Shown: positions 49,217 to 58,833 of the stretch, one piece after another
How the letters are laid out: every line of letters begins with the position of its first letter
How positions within the stretch are numbered: the stretch's first letter is position 1
Assembly: GCA_021768185.1 (NCBI GenBank)
Contig: JAETNP010000001.1
Location: forward strand, 124,001 to 188,000
Direction of reading: 5' to 3'
Length of the DNA stretch: 64,000 nt
Source: Oscillospiraceae bacterium
GTDB taxonomy: Bacteria > Bacillota > Clostridia > Oscillospirales > Oscillospiraceae
Made by a program: the position numbers and the translations under genes
Notes under the pieces: generated by a model
The model's input: the letters and a program-made list of their open reading frames with translations, nothing else
Database searches by the model: none
Told to the model about the DNA's origin: nothing

Positions 49217-49822
49217 TTACTTGGAGTACAACTCGACGATGAGATGCTCCTCGATGGGCATATCGTTGATGTCCTCACGGACGGGCAGACGGCTGACAGT
49301 GCCCTTCAGGGCGTTCTTATCCCGCTCCAGCCACTGGGGGACCAGCACAATGGGGGCGTCCTCGCCCACCAGGCGCTTGAAGATGGGGGACTGGCGGCTG
49401 GTATCGCGCACCTCGATCACATCACCGGGCTTGACCAGATAGGAGGGGATGTTGACCTTCTTGCCGTTGACGGTGAAGTGGGCGTGGCTCACCAGCTGCC
49501 GGGCCTGCCGGCGGGTGGAGGCGAAGCCCAGGCGGTACGCCACGTTGTCCAGGCGGCGCTCGATGAGGACCAGAAGCTCCTCACCAGTCTTGCCCTGGCT
49601 GCGGGCGGCCTTCTCGTAGTACATCCGGAACTGCTTCTCCATGATGCCATAGACGAACTTGACCTTCTGCTTCTCCTGGAGCTGCAGGGCGTACTCGCTC
49701 TTCTTCTTGCGCATCTGACCGCCGGGGTTGCGCTCGGTGGTCTTCTTGGCGTAGCCCATGGCGGCGGGGGAAATGCCCAGAGCCTTGCAGCGCTTGGCTA
49801 CAGGCTGCATATTCTTAGCCAT
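49217..49822 (-). CDS. rpsD: 30S ribosomal protein S4
   Basis: 201 residues; primary 16S rRNA binder and an autogenous regulator in many bacteria. [50 protein letters not shown] is its S4 RNA-binding domain. The zinc-type N-terminal Cys residues are absent apart from one (KRCKAL). Part of the rpsM-rpsK-rpsD-rpoA-rplQ alpha operon. Confidence 0.97.
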   Translation of the reverse strand: MAKNMQPVAKRCKALGISPAAMGYAKKTTERNPGGQMRKKKSEYALQLQEKQKVKFVYGIMEKQFRMYYEKAARSQGKTGEELLVLIERRLDNVAYRLGFASTRRQARQLVSHAHFTVNGKKVNIPSYLVKPGDVIEVRDTSRQSPIFKRLVGEDAPIVLVPQWLERDKNALKGTVSRLPVREDINDMPIEEHLIVELYSK

Positions 49823-49849
49823 AATGAAATATTCCTCCTTCTTCCTTCA

Positions 49850-50251
49850 TCAGACGCGGCGGCGCTTGGGGGGCCGGCAGCCGTTGTGGGGGATGGGGGT
49901 GACGTCCTTGATCATGGTCACCTCGAGGCCCACGGCCTGCAGCGCCCGGATGGCGGCCTCACGGCCCTGGCCGGGTCCCTTGACGAAGACCTCCACGGTC
50001 TTCAGGCCATGCTCCATGGCGGCCCGGGCGGCCACCTCGGCGGCGGTCTGTGCGGCGAAGGGCGTAGACTTCTTGCTGCCACGGAAGCCCTGTCCACCGG
50101 AGGAAGCCCAGGAGATGGCGTTGCCCTGGGTGTCGGTGACGGTTACCATGGTGTTGTTGAAGGAAGAACGGATATGGACCTGGCCCTTTTCAATGTTCTT
50201 CTTTTCGCGGCGGCGGCGGATGACCCGCTTGCCAGTTTTCGGTGCAGCCAT
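49850..50251 (-). CDS. rpsK: 30S ribosomal protein S11
   Basis: 133 residues from ATG 50251 ([10 protein letters not shown]). [43 protein letters not shown] and the C-terminal [17 protein letters not shown] are the S11 signatures. Sixteen bases after rpsM. S11 forms the platform near the mRNA exit channel. Confidence 0.98.
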   Translation of the reverse strand: MAAPKTGKRVIRRRREKKNIEKGQVHIRSSFNNTMVTVTDTQGNAISWASSGGQGFRGSKKSTPFAAQTAAEVAARAAMEHGLKTVEVFVKGPGQGREAAIRALQAVGLEVTMIKDVTPIPHNGCRPPKRRRV

Positions 50252-50267
50252 TTTCGATTCTCCCTCC

Positions 50268-50636
50268 TTACTTCTTCTTGTTGGCGATGGTCTTCTTGGG
50301 ACCCTTGCGGGTGCGGGCATTGGTCTTGCTGCGCTGGCCGCGCACGGGAAGGCCCCTGCGGTGACGGATGCCGCGGTAGCAGCCGATCTCGGTCAGGCGC
50401 TTGATGTCCAGAGCCACGCTCCGGCGCAGGTCGCCCTCCACGGTATACTCGTGGTCGATGGCCTCACGGAGCTTGTTCTCCTCCGCCTCGGTCAGATCCT
50501 TCACGCGGGTGTCGGGGTTGACCCCGGTCTTCTCCAAGATGTCCTTGGCGCTCTTTCTGCCAATGCCGTAGATATACGTGAGGCCGATCTCAATGCGTTT
50601 ATCCTTGGGCAGGTCAATACCGGCAATTCTTGCCAT
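50268..50636 (-). CDS. rpsM: 30S ribosomal protein S13
   Basis: 122 residues. [34 protein letters not shown] and the basic tail [17 protein letters not shown] are typical. S13 contacts the P-site tRNA and forms bridges to the 50S subunit. First of the alpha-operon ribosomal genes after rpmJ. Confidence 0.98.
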   Translation of the reverse strand: MARIAGIDLPKDKRIEIGLTYIYGIGRKSAKDILEKTGVNPDTRVKDLTEAEENKLREAIDHEYTVEGDLRRSVALDIKRLTEIGCYRGIRHRRGLPVRGQRSKTNARTRKGPKKTIANKKK

Positions 50637-50659
50637 TAACTTTGCACCTCCAAATTCAC

Positions 50660-50773
50660 TTAGCCCTGTCTCTGCTTATGCTTGGGATTCTCGCAGATCA
50701 CCATCAGGCGGCCCTTGCGGCGAATGATCTTGCACTTTTCGCACATGGGCTTCACGGACGGTCTAACTTTCAT
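50660..50773 (-). CDS. rpmJ: 50S ribosomal protein L36
   Basis: 37 residues ([21 protein letters not shown]), with the zinc-binding C+ pattern CEKC...C....H. It is short enough to be missed in automatic calls. Start ATG 50773; the longer frame overlaps infA. It lies between infA (13 bp) and rpsM. Confidence 0.96.
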   Translation of the reverse strand: MKVRPSVKPMCEKCKIIRRKGRLMVICENPKHKQRQG

Positions 50774-50786
50774 GTTGCTATTCCTC

Positions 50787-51005
50787 CTACTTCGTACGCC
50801 AGGTAATCCGGCCACGGGTGAGGTCATAGGGGGACATCTCCACCGTGACTTTGTCACCCGGCAAGATTCTGATGAAGTTCATCCTGAGTTTTCCGGAAAT
50901 GTGGGCCAGAATGGTATGGCCGTTTCCTATGTCTACTTGGAATTTCGTGTTGGGGAGCGCCTCTACGACAACGCCCTCAACCTCGATCATATCGGATTTT
51001 GCCAA
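50787..51005 (-). CDS. infA: Translation initiation factor IF-1
   Basis: 72 residues, the standard length, using TTG 51005 as start (eight bases after GGAGGG). The OB fold is visible: [65 protein letters not shown]. It occupies the A site during initiation. Four bases after the KOW protein gene. Confidence 0.97.
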   Translation of the reverse strand: MAKSDMIEVEGVVVEALPNTKFQVDIGNGHTILAHISGKLRMNFIRILPGDKVTVEMSPYDLTRGRITWRTK

Positions 51006-51009
51006 GTGC

Positions 51010-51294
51010 TCATCCCTCCTGGTCTGGATTACCATCCCCGCCGAACTGGGCGAGGGTCTTGCGGAGTTCGCTGTTGGTCAGCTTCTCTCCGCTTCGGATC
51101 TTCTCGGCTGTCCGGCAGTCGAAGCGTGCCTGAAAAACCACATGCCTGCGCTTTTTCCGCTTCGGCCGCTCCAGACGCCTGGTCTTGCCGTCCGCCAGCA
51201 GGAGGAAGTCCTCCTCCACCCCAAGGACGAAGAAGAGCTTTCCCGCGTCCCTGCCGGCGGTTGCTTTTACAATGTCTGATCGCGCAATGTCCAT
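51010..51294 (-). CDS. KOW-domain RNA-binding protein
   Basis: 94 residues from ATG 51294, ten bases after GGAG. The N-terminal half is KOW-like ([46 protein letters not shown]), resembling L14e/L24-type RNA-binding folds. This small gene between map and infA is a regular feature of clostridial spc operons. Its ribosomal or translational role is inferred from this location. Confidence 0.85.
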   Translation of the reverse strand: MDIARSDIVKATAGRDAGKLFFVLGVEEDFLLLADGKTRRLERPKRKKRRHVVFQARFDCRTAEKIRSGEKLTNSELRKTLAQFGGDGNPDQEG

Positions 51295-51301
51295 AGCCAA
51301 T

Positions 51302-52066
51302 TTACTCCGCCTTCGCCTCCGGGTCCGTCAGAAGCTCCGGCTCCCCGTCGGTAATCAGAATAGAGTTTTCATAGTGCGCGGACAGCCGCCCGTCGGCGGT
51401 TTTGACCGTCCATCCGTCCGGCATCACCAGGACGCCGGCTCTGCCCGCGTTGACCATGGGCTCCACGGCGATGGTCATCCCCCGCAGGAAGCGGGGGCGG
51501 CCCGCCTTGGGCTCTACGTAGTTGGGAACCTCGGGGGCCTCGTGCATCTGGGTTCCGATGCCGTGGCCCACGTATTCCCGCACCACGGAGAAGCCGTTGG
51601 CCTCCACGCAGCGTTGAATGGCTCCGGACAGATCCGGCAGGCGGTAGCCCTCCCGGGCGTACCGGATGCCTTCAAAGAAGCTCTGCCGGGTGACCTCAAT
51701 GAGCCGCCTGGCCTCCTCAGAGATCTGTCCGCAGGGATAGGTCCCCGCGCAGTCGCCGTGATATCCGTCCTTGTACGCGCCCACATCCACGGAGACGATG
51801 TCGCCCTCCTTCAGCACCCGGTGTCCCGGGATGCCGTGGATGACCTCGTCGTTCACGGAGATGCACACGCTGGCCGGATAGCCGTTGTAGCCCAGGAAGG
51901 ACGGCTCGGCGCCTTTGGACTTGATAAACCGCTTGACCTCTCTGTCAATTTCTCGGGTTGTTACGCCAGGGGCTACCATAGCTCCCGCCAAGGCGCGAGC
52001 CGCCGCGGTAATTTTTCCCGCCTGGCGCATCAGCTGGATCTCATGGCTCGACTTCAGGGTAATCAT
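51302..52066 (-). CDS. map: Methionine aminopeptidase, type I
   Basis: 254 residues. Removes N-terminal Met from nascent proteins. Metal ligands are in VSVDVGAYKDGYHGDCAGTY, GHGIGTQMHEAPEVPNY and the C-terminal ITDGEPELLT region; MTIAVEPMVNAG supplies another Glu. It overlaps adk by 4 bp and is followed by the KOW gene after 7 bp. Confidence 0.97.
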   Translation of the reverse strand: MITLKSSHEIQLMRQAGKITAAARALAGAMVAPGVTTREIDREVKRFIKSKGAEPSFLGYNGYPASVCISVNDEVIHGIPGHRVLKEGDIVSVDVGAYKDGYHGDCAGTYPCGQISEEARRLIEVTRQSFFEGIRYAREGYRLPDLSGAIQRCVEANGFSVVREYVGHGIGTQMHEAPEVPNYVEPKAGRPRFLRGMTIAVEPMVNAGRAGVLVMPDGWTVKTADGRLSAHYENSILITDGEPELLTDPEAKAE

Positions 52067-52710
52067 TTTTTATCAATCCCCAAAGCGGCCAGGATCGCCT
52101 GGGTAGTCCCCTCCTTGGTGTCAGCGGACTGCACAGGCCGGAGCAGTCCCCGCTGGGCATAAAAGTCCACCAGGGGTTCCGTCTCCGTATGATAGACCTT
52201 GAGACGCTCACGGACCGTCTCAGGGGTATCATCCTTGCGCTGAATAAGCTTTCCGCCGCAGTTGTCGCAGATGCCCTCCCGCCGGGGCGGGACGAACTCC
52301 ACGTTGTAGCTGGACCCGCAGGCCGCGCACACGCGGCGTCCGGACATACGGCGGAGAATCTCCTCCTCGGAGATCTCGATGGAAACAACGGCGTCGAATT
52401 GGATGCCTGCCTTCTCCAGAGCCTCGGCCTGGGCGATGGTGCGGGGCACGCCGTCCAGGATATAACCGTTTTTGCAGTCATCCTGGGCGAGACGCTCATC
52501 GACGATGCCGATAATGACCTCGTCGGGCACCAGCGCGCCGGCGTCGATATAGCTCTTGGCCTTCAGGCCGGTGGGCGTGCCGTCCTTCATGGCGGCGCGG
52601 AGGATGTTGCCGGTGGAAATGGTGGGGATCTCCAGGATCTTACAGAGGATCTCCGCCTGCGTGCCTTTACCGGCGCCGGGGGCGCCCAATAAAATCAGCT
52701 TCATATCCAA
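52063..52710 (-). CDS. adk: Adenylate kinase
   Basis: 215 residues; interconverts ATP + AMP and 2 ADP. P-loop LLGAPGAGKGTQAE, AMP-site STGNILRAAM and the lid with four Cys (CAACGSSYN...GICDNCGG), the zinc-binding lid of Gram-positive adenylate kinases. DGVPRTIAQAEAL is also typical. Four bases after secY. Confidence 0.98.
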   Translation of the reverse strand: MDMKLILLGAPGAGKGTQAEILCKILEIPTISTGNILRAAMKDGTPTGLKAKSYIDAGALVPDEVIIGIVDERLAQDDCKNGYILDGVPRTIAQAEALEKAGIQFDAVVSIEISEEEILRRMSGRRVCAACGSSYNVEFVPPRREGICDNCGGKLIQRKDDTPETVRERLKVYHTETEPLVDFYAQRGLLRPVQSADTKEGTTQAILAALGIDKK

Positions 52711-52714
52711 CTCC

Positions 52715-54037
52715 TTAATCCAGGAAGCCCTTATACTGCCGCATGAGCATCTGGTTCTCCAGGGCCTGCACCGTCTCCAGGGCTACGCCCACGACGATGA
52801 TGACGGAGGTACCGCCGATGCCGATGCTGGTGGCGGTAAACTTATCCACCAGCAGAGGCAGGATAGCCACGATGCCCAGATAGATGGCGCCAAAGAGGGT
52901 GATCTTGTTCAGCACCCGGGCGATGAAGTCGCTGGTGGGCTTACCCGGACGGAAGCCGGGGATGAAGCCGCCGTTGCGCTTGAGGTTGTTGGAAATCTCC
53001 ACGGGGTTGAACTGGATACTGGCATAGAAATAGCTGAATCCGATAATCAGCACAAAGTAGATCACCAGATACAGGACGCTCTTGCTGTCGATGGCGTTGA
53101 GCACCGCGTACCCGAAGGAACCTTCACTGGGAGCGGGCAGGAACGCACCGATGGTAGCAGGAATTGTCGCAATGGACTGCGCGAAGATGATGGGCAGAAC
53201 GCCGGACATATTCACCTTCATGGGCAGGTTGCTGGACTGGCCGCCGTACATCTTCCGGCCAACCTGGCGCTTGGCGTACTGCACGGGAATGCGGCGCTCC
53301 GCGTCGTTGACGAAGACGATCAACACGATCAGGGCCACGATGCCCAAAACGATCAGGACCACCCACACGGGGTTCAGCGCGGTCGCCTGAGCGGACAGCG
53401 TGCCGCCGTTGCGGACGGTGTTCCAGTTGACCACGGCATAGTACAGCTGCTGCACCATGCTGGGCACGCGGGAAATGATACCGGCCATCAGGATCATGGA
53501 GATGCCGTTGCCGATACCGAACTCGTTGCACTGCTCGCCCAGCCACATGAGGAAGCTGGAGCCGGCCACCCAGGAGATCATGATGACCAGGGCGACCCAC
53601 ACGTTGTCCTGGGTCAGGATGCCCTGGCGCTTCATAATGAAGTAGTAACCCAGGGCCTGCAGGAACGCGATGGCAACGGTGGAATAGCGGGTAATGGACT
53701 GGATCTTCTTCTTGCCCTCCTCGCCGCCTTCCCGCTGGAGGCGCTCCAGAGCGGGAATGGCCACGGTCAACAGCTGGATGATGATGGAGCTGTTGATATA
53801 GGGCTGGATGCCCAGGGCGAAAACGGTGGCTTGGGCAAAGGCGCCGCCGCTCATCACGTTATACAGCCCCAGGATGGTGGTCCCCATGCCTTCCAGGTAC
53901 TGGTTGAGCAGCTGGGTGTCAACATAGGGGACAGGGATGGCGCTGCCGATGCGGTAGATAACAAGGATCATCAAGGTGAACAGGATCTTCTTCCGCAGCT
54001 CGGGGATGCCCCACGCTTTGCGTACTGTTTGGATCAT
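52715..54037 (-). CDS. secY: Protein translocase channel subunit SecY
   Basis: 440 residues with about ten membrane helices. Signatures include IPVPYVDTQLLNQYLEGMGTTILGLYNVMSGGAFAQATVFALGIQPYI (plug region), FVNDAERRIPVQYAKRQVGRKMYGGQSSNLPMKVNMSGVLPIIFA and the cytoplasmic loop NLKRNGGFIPGFRPGKPTSDFI. It begins one base after the rplO stop. Works with SecG (44646-44885) and SecE, which is not in the window. Confidence 0.98.
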   Translation of the reverse strand: MIQTVRKAWGIPELRKKILFTLMILVIYRIGSAIPVPYVDTQLLNQYLEGMGTTILGLYNVMSGGAFAQATVFALGIQPYINSSIIIQLLTVAIPALERLQREGGEEGKKKIQSITRYSTVAIAFLQALGYYFIMKRQGILTQDNVWVALVIMISWVAGSSFLMWLGEQCNEFGIGNGISMILMAGIISRVPSMVQQLYYAVVNWNTVRNGGTLSAQATALNPVWVVLIVLGIVALIVLIVFVNDAERRIPVQYAKRQVGRKMYGGQSSNLPMKVNMSGVLPIIFAQSIATIPATIGAFLPAPSEGSFGYAVLNAIDSKSVLYLVIYFVLIIGFSYFYASIQFNPVEISNNLKRNGGFIPGFRPGKPTSDFIARVLNKITLFGAIYLGIVAILPLLVDKFTATSIGIGGTSVIIVVGVALETVQALENQMLMRQYKGFLD

Positions 54038-54038
54038 G

Positions 54039-54479
54039 TTACTTCACCTCCGCCTTCCCGCCAGCCGCCTCAATAGCCTCCTGAGCGGACTTGGAGAATG
54101 CGGAAGCTTCCACCGTGAGTTTCTTTGTAATCTTTCCGTTGCCCAGCACCTTGTAGCCATAAGTGCACTTGCTGAGAATGCCCTTCTCCAGCAGCGCCTG
54201 GGCGGTGACCGTGTCGCCGTCGTTAAAGGCGTTCAGCGCGCTGAGGTTGATAATCTCCAGAGGCTTGGCAAAGATGTTGTTGAAGCCGCGCTTGGGGATG
54301 CGGCGGGCCAGAGGCATCTGGCCGCCTTCAAACCCGATGCGGACGCCGCCGCCGCTGCGGGCCTTCTGGCCCTTGTGACCGCGGCCCGCGGTCTTGCCGT
54401 TGCCCGTACCGGCGCCACGGCCCTTACGCTTCCCAACATGGGTGGAGCCGGCGGCGGGAGACAGTTCATGCAGATTCAT
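54039..54479 (-). CDS. rplO: 50S ribosomal protein L15
   Basis: 146 residues. [45 protein letters not shown] is the Gly/Lys-rich L15 N-terminus that enters 23S rRNA; the globular part includes [17 protein letters not shown]. Follows rpmD by 15 bp. Confidence 0.98.
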   Translation of the reverse strand: MNLHELSPAAGSTHVGKRKGRGAGTGNGKTAGRGHKGQKARSGGGVRIGFEGGQMPLARRIPKRGFNNIFAKPLEIINLSALNAFNDGDTVTAQALLEKGILSKCTYGYKVLGNGKITKKLTVEASAFSKSAQEAIEAAGGKAEVK

Positions 54480-54494
54480 TGATCCGGTACCTCC

Positions 54495-54677
54495 TTACTT
54501 CGTCTCTTGGACGCTCAGCAGATAGCCAATCTTGGCGATCTTGCCCCGCGTCTGTGCATTGTCGGGCTGCACGGTGGCGTCACCGATTTTCCGCAGCCCC
54601 AGGGAGTTGGCAGTGGCAATGTGCTTTTCCAATCTGCCGTTGAGGCTCTTAACGAGCTTGATGTTCAGATTTGCCAT
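54495..54677 (-). CDS. rpmD: 50S ribosomal protein L30
   Basis: 60 residues (MANLNIKLVKSLNGRLEKHIATANSLGLRKIGDATVQPDN), the short bacterial L30 form. Between rpsE (14 bp) and rplO. Confidence 0.97.
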   Translation of the reverse strand: MANLNIKLVKSLNGRLEKHIATANSLGLRKIGDATVQPDNAQTRGKIAKIGYLLSVQETK

Positions 54678-54691
54678 GTCACGACCCCTCC

Positions 54692-55192
54692 TTAACCAAC
54701 AATCTCTTCCACGCTCTTGCCCCGGGTACGGGCCACCTCAGCGGGGCCGCGCAGGCTCTTGAGGCCCTCGAAGGTCGCGGCGACCACGTTCTGGGGATTG
54801 TTGGAGCGCAGGCACTTTGCGCGGATATCCTTGATACCGGCGGCTTCCATGACGGCACGGACGGGACCGCCGGCGATGATGCCGGTACCTTCGGCGGCGG
54901 GCTTGAGCATGACCCGGCCGGCGCCGAACTCGCCGATGACCTCATGGGGGATGGTGGTGCCGGAGGTGGTGATGTTCATCATGTTCTTCTTGGCATCCTC
55001 CAGGCCCTTGCGGATGGCCTCGGGAACCTCGGCGGCCTTGCCCAGGCCGAAGCCCACCTTGCCCTTGCCGTCGCCGACGACCATCAGGGCGGAGAACTTC
55101 ATGACGCGGCCGCCCTTAACGGTCTTGCTGACGCGGTTGAGGTGGACGACCTTCTCGATATACTCGCTCTGGGGTTTTTCAAATCTAGGCAT
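54692..55192 (-). CDS. rpsE: 30S ribosomal protein S5
   Basis: 166 residues. [51 protein letters not shown] is the double-stranded-RNA-binding-like N-terminal domain; [31 protein letters not shown] the second. S5 affects translational accuracy. Gene order rplR-rpsE-rpmD-rplO as in other bacteria. Confidence 0.98.
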   Translation of the reverse strand: MPRFEKPQSEYIEKVVHLNRVSKTVKGGRVMKFSALMVVGDGKGKVGFGLGKAAEVPEAIRKGLEDAKKNMMNITTSGTTIPHEVIGEFGAGRVMLKPAAEGTGIIAGGPVRAVMEAAGIKDIRAKCLRSNNPQNVVAATFEGLKSLRGPAEVARTRGKSVEEIVG

Positions 55193-55207
55193 ATTCTCTC
55201 TCCTCCC

Positions 55208-55558
55208 TTAGAACTTCAGGCCGCCCTCGCGGGCGCCTTCGGCCAGCTCAGCCACGCGGCCGTGATACAGGTAACCGCCGCGGTCGAAAACGACCACTTC
55301 GATCCCCTTGGCCAGAGCGGCCTTGGCCACGGCCTTGCCCACCTCGCGGGCGGCGTCCTTGTTGCCGCCGTTGTCGAGCTTCAGGGAGGAGGCGGAGCAC
55401 AGCGTCACGCCGCTCACGTCGTCGATCACCTGGGCATAGATATTCTTCTCGCTGCGGAACACGTTCAGGCGGGGGCGCTGGGCGGTGCCGGAAATCTTGG
55501 CGCGCACGCGCTTATGCCTCTTGAGCCGCTGAGCGTTGGTATTGGGTTTCTTAATCAT
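55208..55558 (-). CDS. rplR: 50S ribosomal protein L18
   Basis: 116 residues; binds 5S rRNA. Basic N-terminus [40 protein letters not shown] and C-terminal [26 protein letters not shown] are family marks. Confidence 0.97.
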   Translation of the reverse strand: MIKKPNTNAQRLKRHKRVRAKISGTAQRPRLNVFRSEKNIYAQVIDDVSGVTLCSASSLKLDNGGNKDAAREVGKAVAKAALAKGIEVVVFDRGGYLYHGRVAELAEGAREGGLKF

Positions 55559-55574
55559 TTTTCAGCTCGCCTCC

Positions 55575-56120
55575 TTACTTCTTCGCACCGGTCTTACCGA
55601 CCTTGCGGCGGATGACCTCGTCCACGTACTTGATGCCCTTGCCCTTATACGGCTCGGGGGGACGCTTCTCGCGGACTTCGGCGGCGAACTGGCCGACCTG
55701 CTGCTTGTCGCAGCCAATGATGACGATCTTGTTGGGCGCGGGGACCTCGATGGTGATGCCCTCCACCTCGGAAACAGTGACGGGGTGGGAGTAACCCAGG
55801 TTCATGACCAGGTTCTTGCCCTCTTTGCTGGCGCGGTAGCCCACGCCGTTGACCTCCAGCTCCTTCTTGTAGGTCTCGTGGACGCCCACCACCATGTTGT
55901 GCAGCAGGGTGCGGGTGAGACCGTGGAGGGAGCGGTGAGCCTTGTCGTCGGAGGGGCGCTTCACGATGAGCTCGGCGCCCTCCTTCTCGATGATCATATC
56001 GGGATGGAACTTCTGGGTCAGGGTACCCTTGGGGCCCTTGACGGTAACCACGTTGCCCTCGGCGATGTTGACCTCAACACCGGCGGGGATGGTAATGGGC
56101 ATTCTGCCAATTCTACTCAT
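55575..56120 (-). CDS. rplF: 50S ribosomal protein L6
   Basis: 181 residues from ATG 56120 ([17 protein letters not shown]); the in-frame upstream codons are rejected. Two similar L6 domains are seen, the second ending [27 protein letters not shown]. Near the factor-binding site of the 50S subunit. Confidence 0.98.
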   Translation of the reverse strand: MSRIGRMPITIPAGVEVNIAEGNVVTVKGPKGTLTQKFHPDMIIEKEGAELIVKRPSDDKAHRSLHGLTRTLLHNMVVGVHETYKKELEVNGVGYRASKEGKNLVMNLGYSHPVTVSEVEGITIEVPAPNKIVIIGCDKQQVGQFAAEVREKRPPEPYKGKGIKYVDEVIRRKVGKTGAKK

Positions 56121-56134
56121 GTCAAATACCCTCC

Positions 56135-56533
56135 TTACCAAACGAATGCCAGGACTTCGCCGCCGACGTGGGCCGCGCGAGCGGCCTTATCGGTCATGAC
56201 GCCCTTGGAAGTGGAGATGATGGCGACGCCCAGGCCGCGGAGGACCCGGGGCAGCTCGTCCGCGCCGGCGTAGACGCGCAGGCCGGGCTTGCTGACGCGG
56301 CGGAGGCCAGAAATGACCTTCTCCTTGCCGGCGTTGTACTTCAGGGTGATGCGGATGACGCCCTGGGTACCGTCGTCGATGAGCTGGAAGCTCTTGATAT
56401 AGCCCTCGTCCAGCAGGATCTGAGCGATGCTCTTCTTCATGTTGGAAGCGGGGACGTCAACGGTCTCATGCTTGGCGTTGTTCGCGTTGCGGATGCGGGT
56501 GAGCATATCCGCAATGGGGTCTGTGATGTGCAT
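56135..56533 (-). CDS. rpsH: 30S ribosomal protein S8
   Basis: 132 residues. [40 protein letters not shown] and the C-terminal [31 protein letters not shown] identify S8, a 16S rRNA binder. It has a strong ribosome site (GAGGAGGA). A 343 bp gap with a hairpin-rich repeat separates it from rpsN, which is unusual for this operon. Confidence 0.98.
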   Translation of the reverse strand: MHITDPIADMLTRIRNANNAKHETVDVPASNMKKSIAQILLDEGYIKSFQLIDDGTQGVIRITLKYNAGKEKVISGLRRVSKPGLRVYAGADELPRVLRGLGVAIISTSKGVMTDKAARAAHVGGEVLAFVW

Positions 56534-56876
56534 GGAATGTTTTCCTCCTCATTCGAAGTTACAGCTTACGCTTCGCGTCAAAAAAGATGCTCCGCATCTT
56601 TTTTGAAAGGGATTTCGCTTCGCTCTGCGCCTCGGTTGGCCGCCCACGGCGGCCAATTCGACGCTCGCTCCGCGCAAAGGGTTTTTCCGACGTACATGCC
56701 GCCGGAAAAACGATTTCATTTTATTTCGCGCCTGCGGGCGCGAAACTCCTGCGGAGGGCCTTTTTGACGACAAAAGCGTTTCGCTGTTTAGGTGTTGAGG
56801 TATCATCACGAATTTGGTAATTCCCGACGACCTTTCAACATCCTGTTAACAAATTGAATTGATTCCGCTCAGGACC
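56534..56876 (-). repeat. Hairpin-rich repeat element A inside the ribosomal operon
   Basis: No gene. The core 56578-56768 is homologous to 63414-63586: both share TCTGCGCCTCG, CGACGCTCGCTCCGCGCA, GTTTTTCCGACGTACA and GCCGCCGGAAAA, and end with CTCCTGCGGAGGGC. Element A has an extra GGCCGCC...GGCGGCC hairpin. Its end nearest rpsH is a perfect terminator-like hairpin (56578-56606). Confidence 0.8.
56578..56606 (-). terminator. Terminator-like hairpin ahead of rpsH
   Basis: TCAAAAAAGATGC / GCATCTTTTTTGA, a 13 bp perfect palindrome with loop GGA on the minus strand and T6 in the 3' arm. It could partially stop transcription between rpsN and rpsH. Confidence 0.6.
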
Positions 56877-57062
56877 TTACCAAGAAGCCTTGCGGACGCC
56901 GGGGATCTCGCCCTTGTAGGCCAGCTCCCGGAAGCAGATACGGCACACGCCGTAGTTGCGCAGATAAGCGTGGGGACGGCCGCAGATCTTGCAGCGGTTG
57001 TATTTCCGGCTGGAGAACTTGGGCTCGGCCTGCTGCTTAAGAATCATAGACTTTTTTGCCAT
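56877..57062 (-). CDS. rpsN: 30S ribosomal protein S14, zinc-binding type
   Basis: 61 residues with [25 protein letters not shown], the CxxC...CxxC zinc site of the short S14 (type Z). Ends PGVRKASW. Placed between rplE and rpsH as usual. Confidence 0.98.
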   Translation of the reverse strand: MAKKSMILKQQAEPKFSSRKYNRCKICGRPHAYLRNYGVCRICFRELAYKGEIPGVRKASW

Positions 57063-57078
57063 TTTTTAACCCTCCCTA

Positions 57079-57618
57079 TCAGCGCTCGAAGGGGGCCCCA
57101 ACCAGCTCCAGCAGAGCCTTGGCCTCTTCGTCGGTCTTCGCGGTGGTGCAGATGATAATGTCCATGCCGCGGATCTTGTCGATCTTATCGTACTCGATCT
57201 CGGGGAAGATCAGCTGCTCCTTGATGCCCAGGGCGTAGTTGCCCCGGCCGTCGAAGGAATTGGGATTGATGCCGTGGAAGTCGCGCACGCGGGGCAGGGC
57301 CACGTTGAACAGGCGGTCCAGGAACTCCCACATCTTGTCGCTGCGCAGGGTCACCTTGGCGCCCACGGGCATACCTTCACGGACCTTGAAGTTGGCCACG
57401 GACTTCTTGGCGATGGTAATGATGGCCTTCTGGCCGGTGATGGCGGTCAGGTCCCGGACCACGGCCTCCAGCACCTTGGCGTTGTCCCGGGCCTCGCCGC
57501 AGCCCACGTTCACGACCACCTTGTCGATCTTGGGGATCTGCATGACGCTCTTGTACTCGAACTTCTTCATGAGAGCAGGAGCGGCCTCTTCGGTATATTT
57601 CGTCTTGAGATTCGGCAT
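57079..57618 (-). CDS. rplE: 50S ribosomal protein L5
   Basis: 179 residues; binds 5S rRNA and touches the P-site t[43 protein letters not shown] and [30 protein letters not shown] are the signatures. Confidence 0.98.
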   Translation of the reverse strand: MPNLKTKYTEEAAPALMKKFEYKSVMQIPKIDKVVVNVGCGEARDNAKVLEAVVRDLTAITGQKAIITIAKKSVANFKVREGMPVGAKVTLRSDKMWEFLDRLFNVALPRVRDFHGINPNSFDGRGNYALGIKEQLIFPEIEYDKIDKIRGMDIIICTTAKTDEEAKALLELVGAPFER

Positions 57619-57638
57619 GATGTCTTCCTACTCCCTTC

Positions 57639-57950
57639 TTAAAGCTCGGCGCCGCAGTGCTTGCACACGCGGGATTTCTTGCCGCCCTCGATCTTGTGGG
57701 CCACGCGGGTGGGCTTGCCGCACTTGGGGCAGACCACCTGCACCTTGCTGGCGTACAGAGCGGCCTCGCGGCGGACGATGCCGCCCTCCTCGCCCTGACG
57801 GCGGGGTTTGGTGTGGCAGGTCACCATGTTGACGCCTTCCACCACCACCTTGGACTCGCTGGGGATGGTGGTCTGCACCTTGCCCTGCTTGCCCTTGTCC
57901 TTGCCGGACAGGACGACTACGGTGTCGCCCTTCTTCACATTCATAGCCAT
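57639..57950 (-). CDS. rplX: 50S ribosomal protein L24
   Basis: 103 residues with the KOW start VKKGDTVVVLSGKDKGKQGKVQTTIP and a C-terminal CPKCGKPTRVAHKIEGGKKSRVCKHCGAEL, a four-Cys putative zinc module. Early assembly protein of the 50S subunit. Confidence 0.98.
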   Translation of the reverse strand: MAMNVKKGDTVVVLSGKDKGKQGKVQTTIPSESKVVVEGVNMVTCHTKPRRQGEEGGIVRREAALYASKVQVVCPKCGKPTRVAHKIEGGKKSRVCKHCGAEL

Positions 57951-57967
57951 TTTCTCTCCGCTCCTCC

Positions 57968-58336
57968 TTACACGACCTCGGGAGCCAGCGAGAGGATCTT
58001 CATGTAATCCTTATCGCGCAGCTCGCGGGCAACGGGCCCAAAGATACGGGTACCTCTGGGGTTCCGGTCGTCCTTGATGAGGACGGCGGCGTTGTCGTCG
58101 AAACGGACATAGGTCCCGTCGGCGCGGCGCACGCCCTTGGCGCTGCGGACGATGACAGCCTTGACGACCTCGCCCTTCTTCACCGTGCCGCCGGGGGTGG
58201 ACTTGCGCACGGAGGCGACGATCACGTCGCCGATGCTGCCGTACTTGCGCTTGGAGCCGCCCAGCACACGGATGCACTTGATTTCTTTGGCGCCGGTATT
58301 ATCAGCGACCTTCAGATAACTTTCCTGTTGAATCAT
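57968..58336 (-). CDS. rplN: 50S ribosomal protein L14
   Basis: 122 residues, [48 protein letters not shown] through the C-terminal [24 protein letters not shown], the complete L14 pattern. Forms an intersubunit bridge. Confidence 0.98.
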   Translation of the reverse strand: MIQQESYLKVADNTGAKEIKCIRVLGGSKRKYGSIGDVIVASVRKSTPGGTVKKGEVVKAVIVRSAKGVRRADGTYVRFDDNAAVLIKDDRNPRGTRIFGPVARELRDKDYMKILSLAPEVV

Positions 58337-58348
58337 AACGGCACCTCC

Positions 58349-58612
58349 TTACTTCGCTTTCTCAATGATCTCGACCACGCGCCATCTCTTGTCCTTGCTG
58401 AGGGGGCGGGTCTCCATGACCTTGACCTTGTCGCCCACGCCGCAGGCGTTCTGCTCGTCATGGGCCTTGAGCTTATAGGTGCGGCCGACGATCTTCTTAT
58501 ACAGAGGATGGGCCACCCGGTCTTCGATCGCAACGACGACGGTCTTGTCCATCTTGTCGGACACGACCTTGCCTACCCTGGTCTTACGGGAGGAAATTCT
58601 CGCTTCACTCAT
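58349..58612 (-). CDS. rpsQ: 30S ribosomal protein S17
   Basis: 87 residues with the OB-fold signature [75 protein letters not shown]-like sequence. Primary 16S rRNA binder. Confidence 0.98.
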   Translation of the reverse strand: MSEARISSRKTRVGKVVSDKMDKTVVVAIEDRVAHPLYKKIVGRTYKLKAHDEQNACGVGDKVKVMETRPLSKDKRWRVVEIIEKAK

Positions 58613-58631
58613 TTCGATTTACCTCCTTCTC

Positions 58632-58832
58632 TTATTTGGCGGCAGCGGTCTGCTGCTCGCGAATAATGGTCTTGACTCGGGCAATGTCGCGCTTGACCTC
58701 GGCGATCTTGACGGGGTTGTCAAGCTGATTGGTGGCGTGCTGCATACGCAGGAAGAAGAGGTCCTTCTTCAGGCTGGTCAGCTTCTCGCCCAACTCAGCC
58801 TCGCTCATCTTACGGATTTCACTTGCCTTCAT
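58632..58832 (-). CDS. rpmC: 50S ribosomal protein L29
   Basis: 66 residues from ATG 58832 ([18 protein letters not shown]), preceded by AGGTGA. A GTG three codons earlier is possible. Helical hairpin near the tunnel exit, part of the SRP docking site. One base after rplP. Confidence 0.96.
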   Translation of the reverse strand: MKASEIRKMSEAELGEKLTSLKKDLFFLRMQHATNQLDNPVKIAEVKRDIARVKTIIREQQTAAAK

Positions 58833-58833
58833 C

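Noticed and set aside
48431-50404. 657-codon open frame on the plus strand
   Set aside because: Shadow of rpoA, rpsD and rpsK, which have clear homology on the minus strand.
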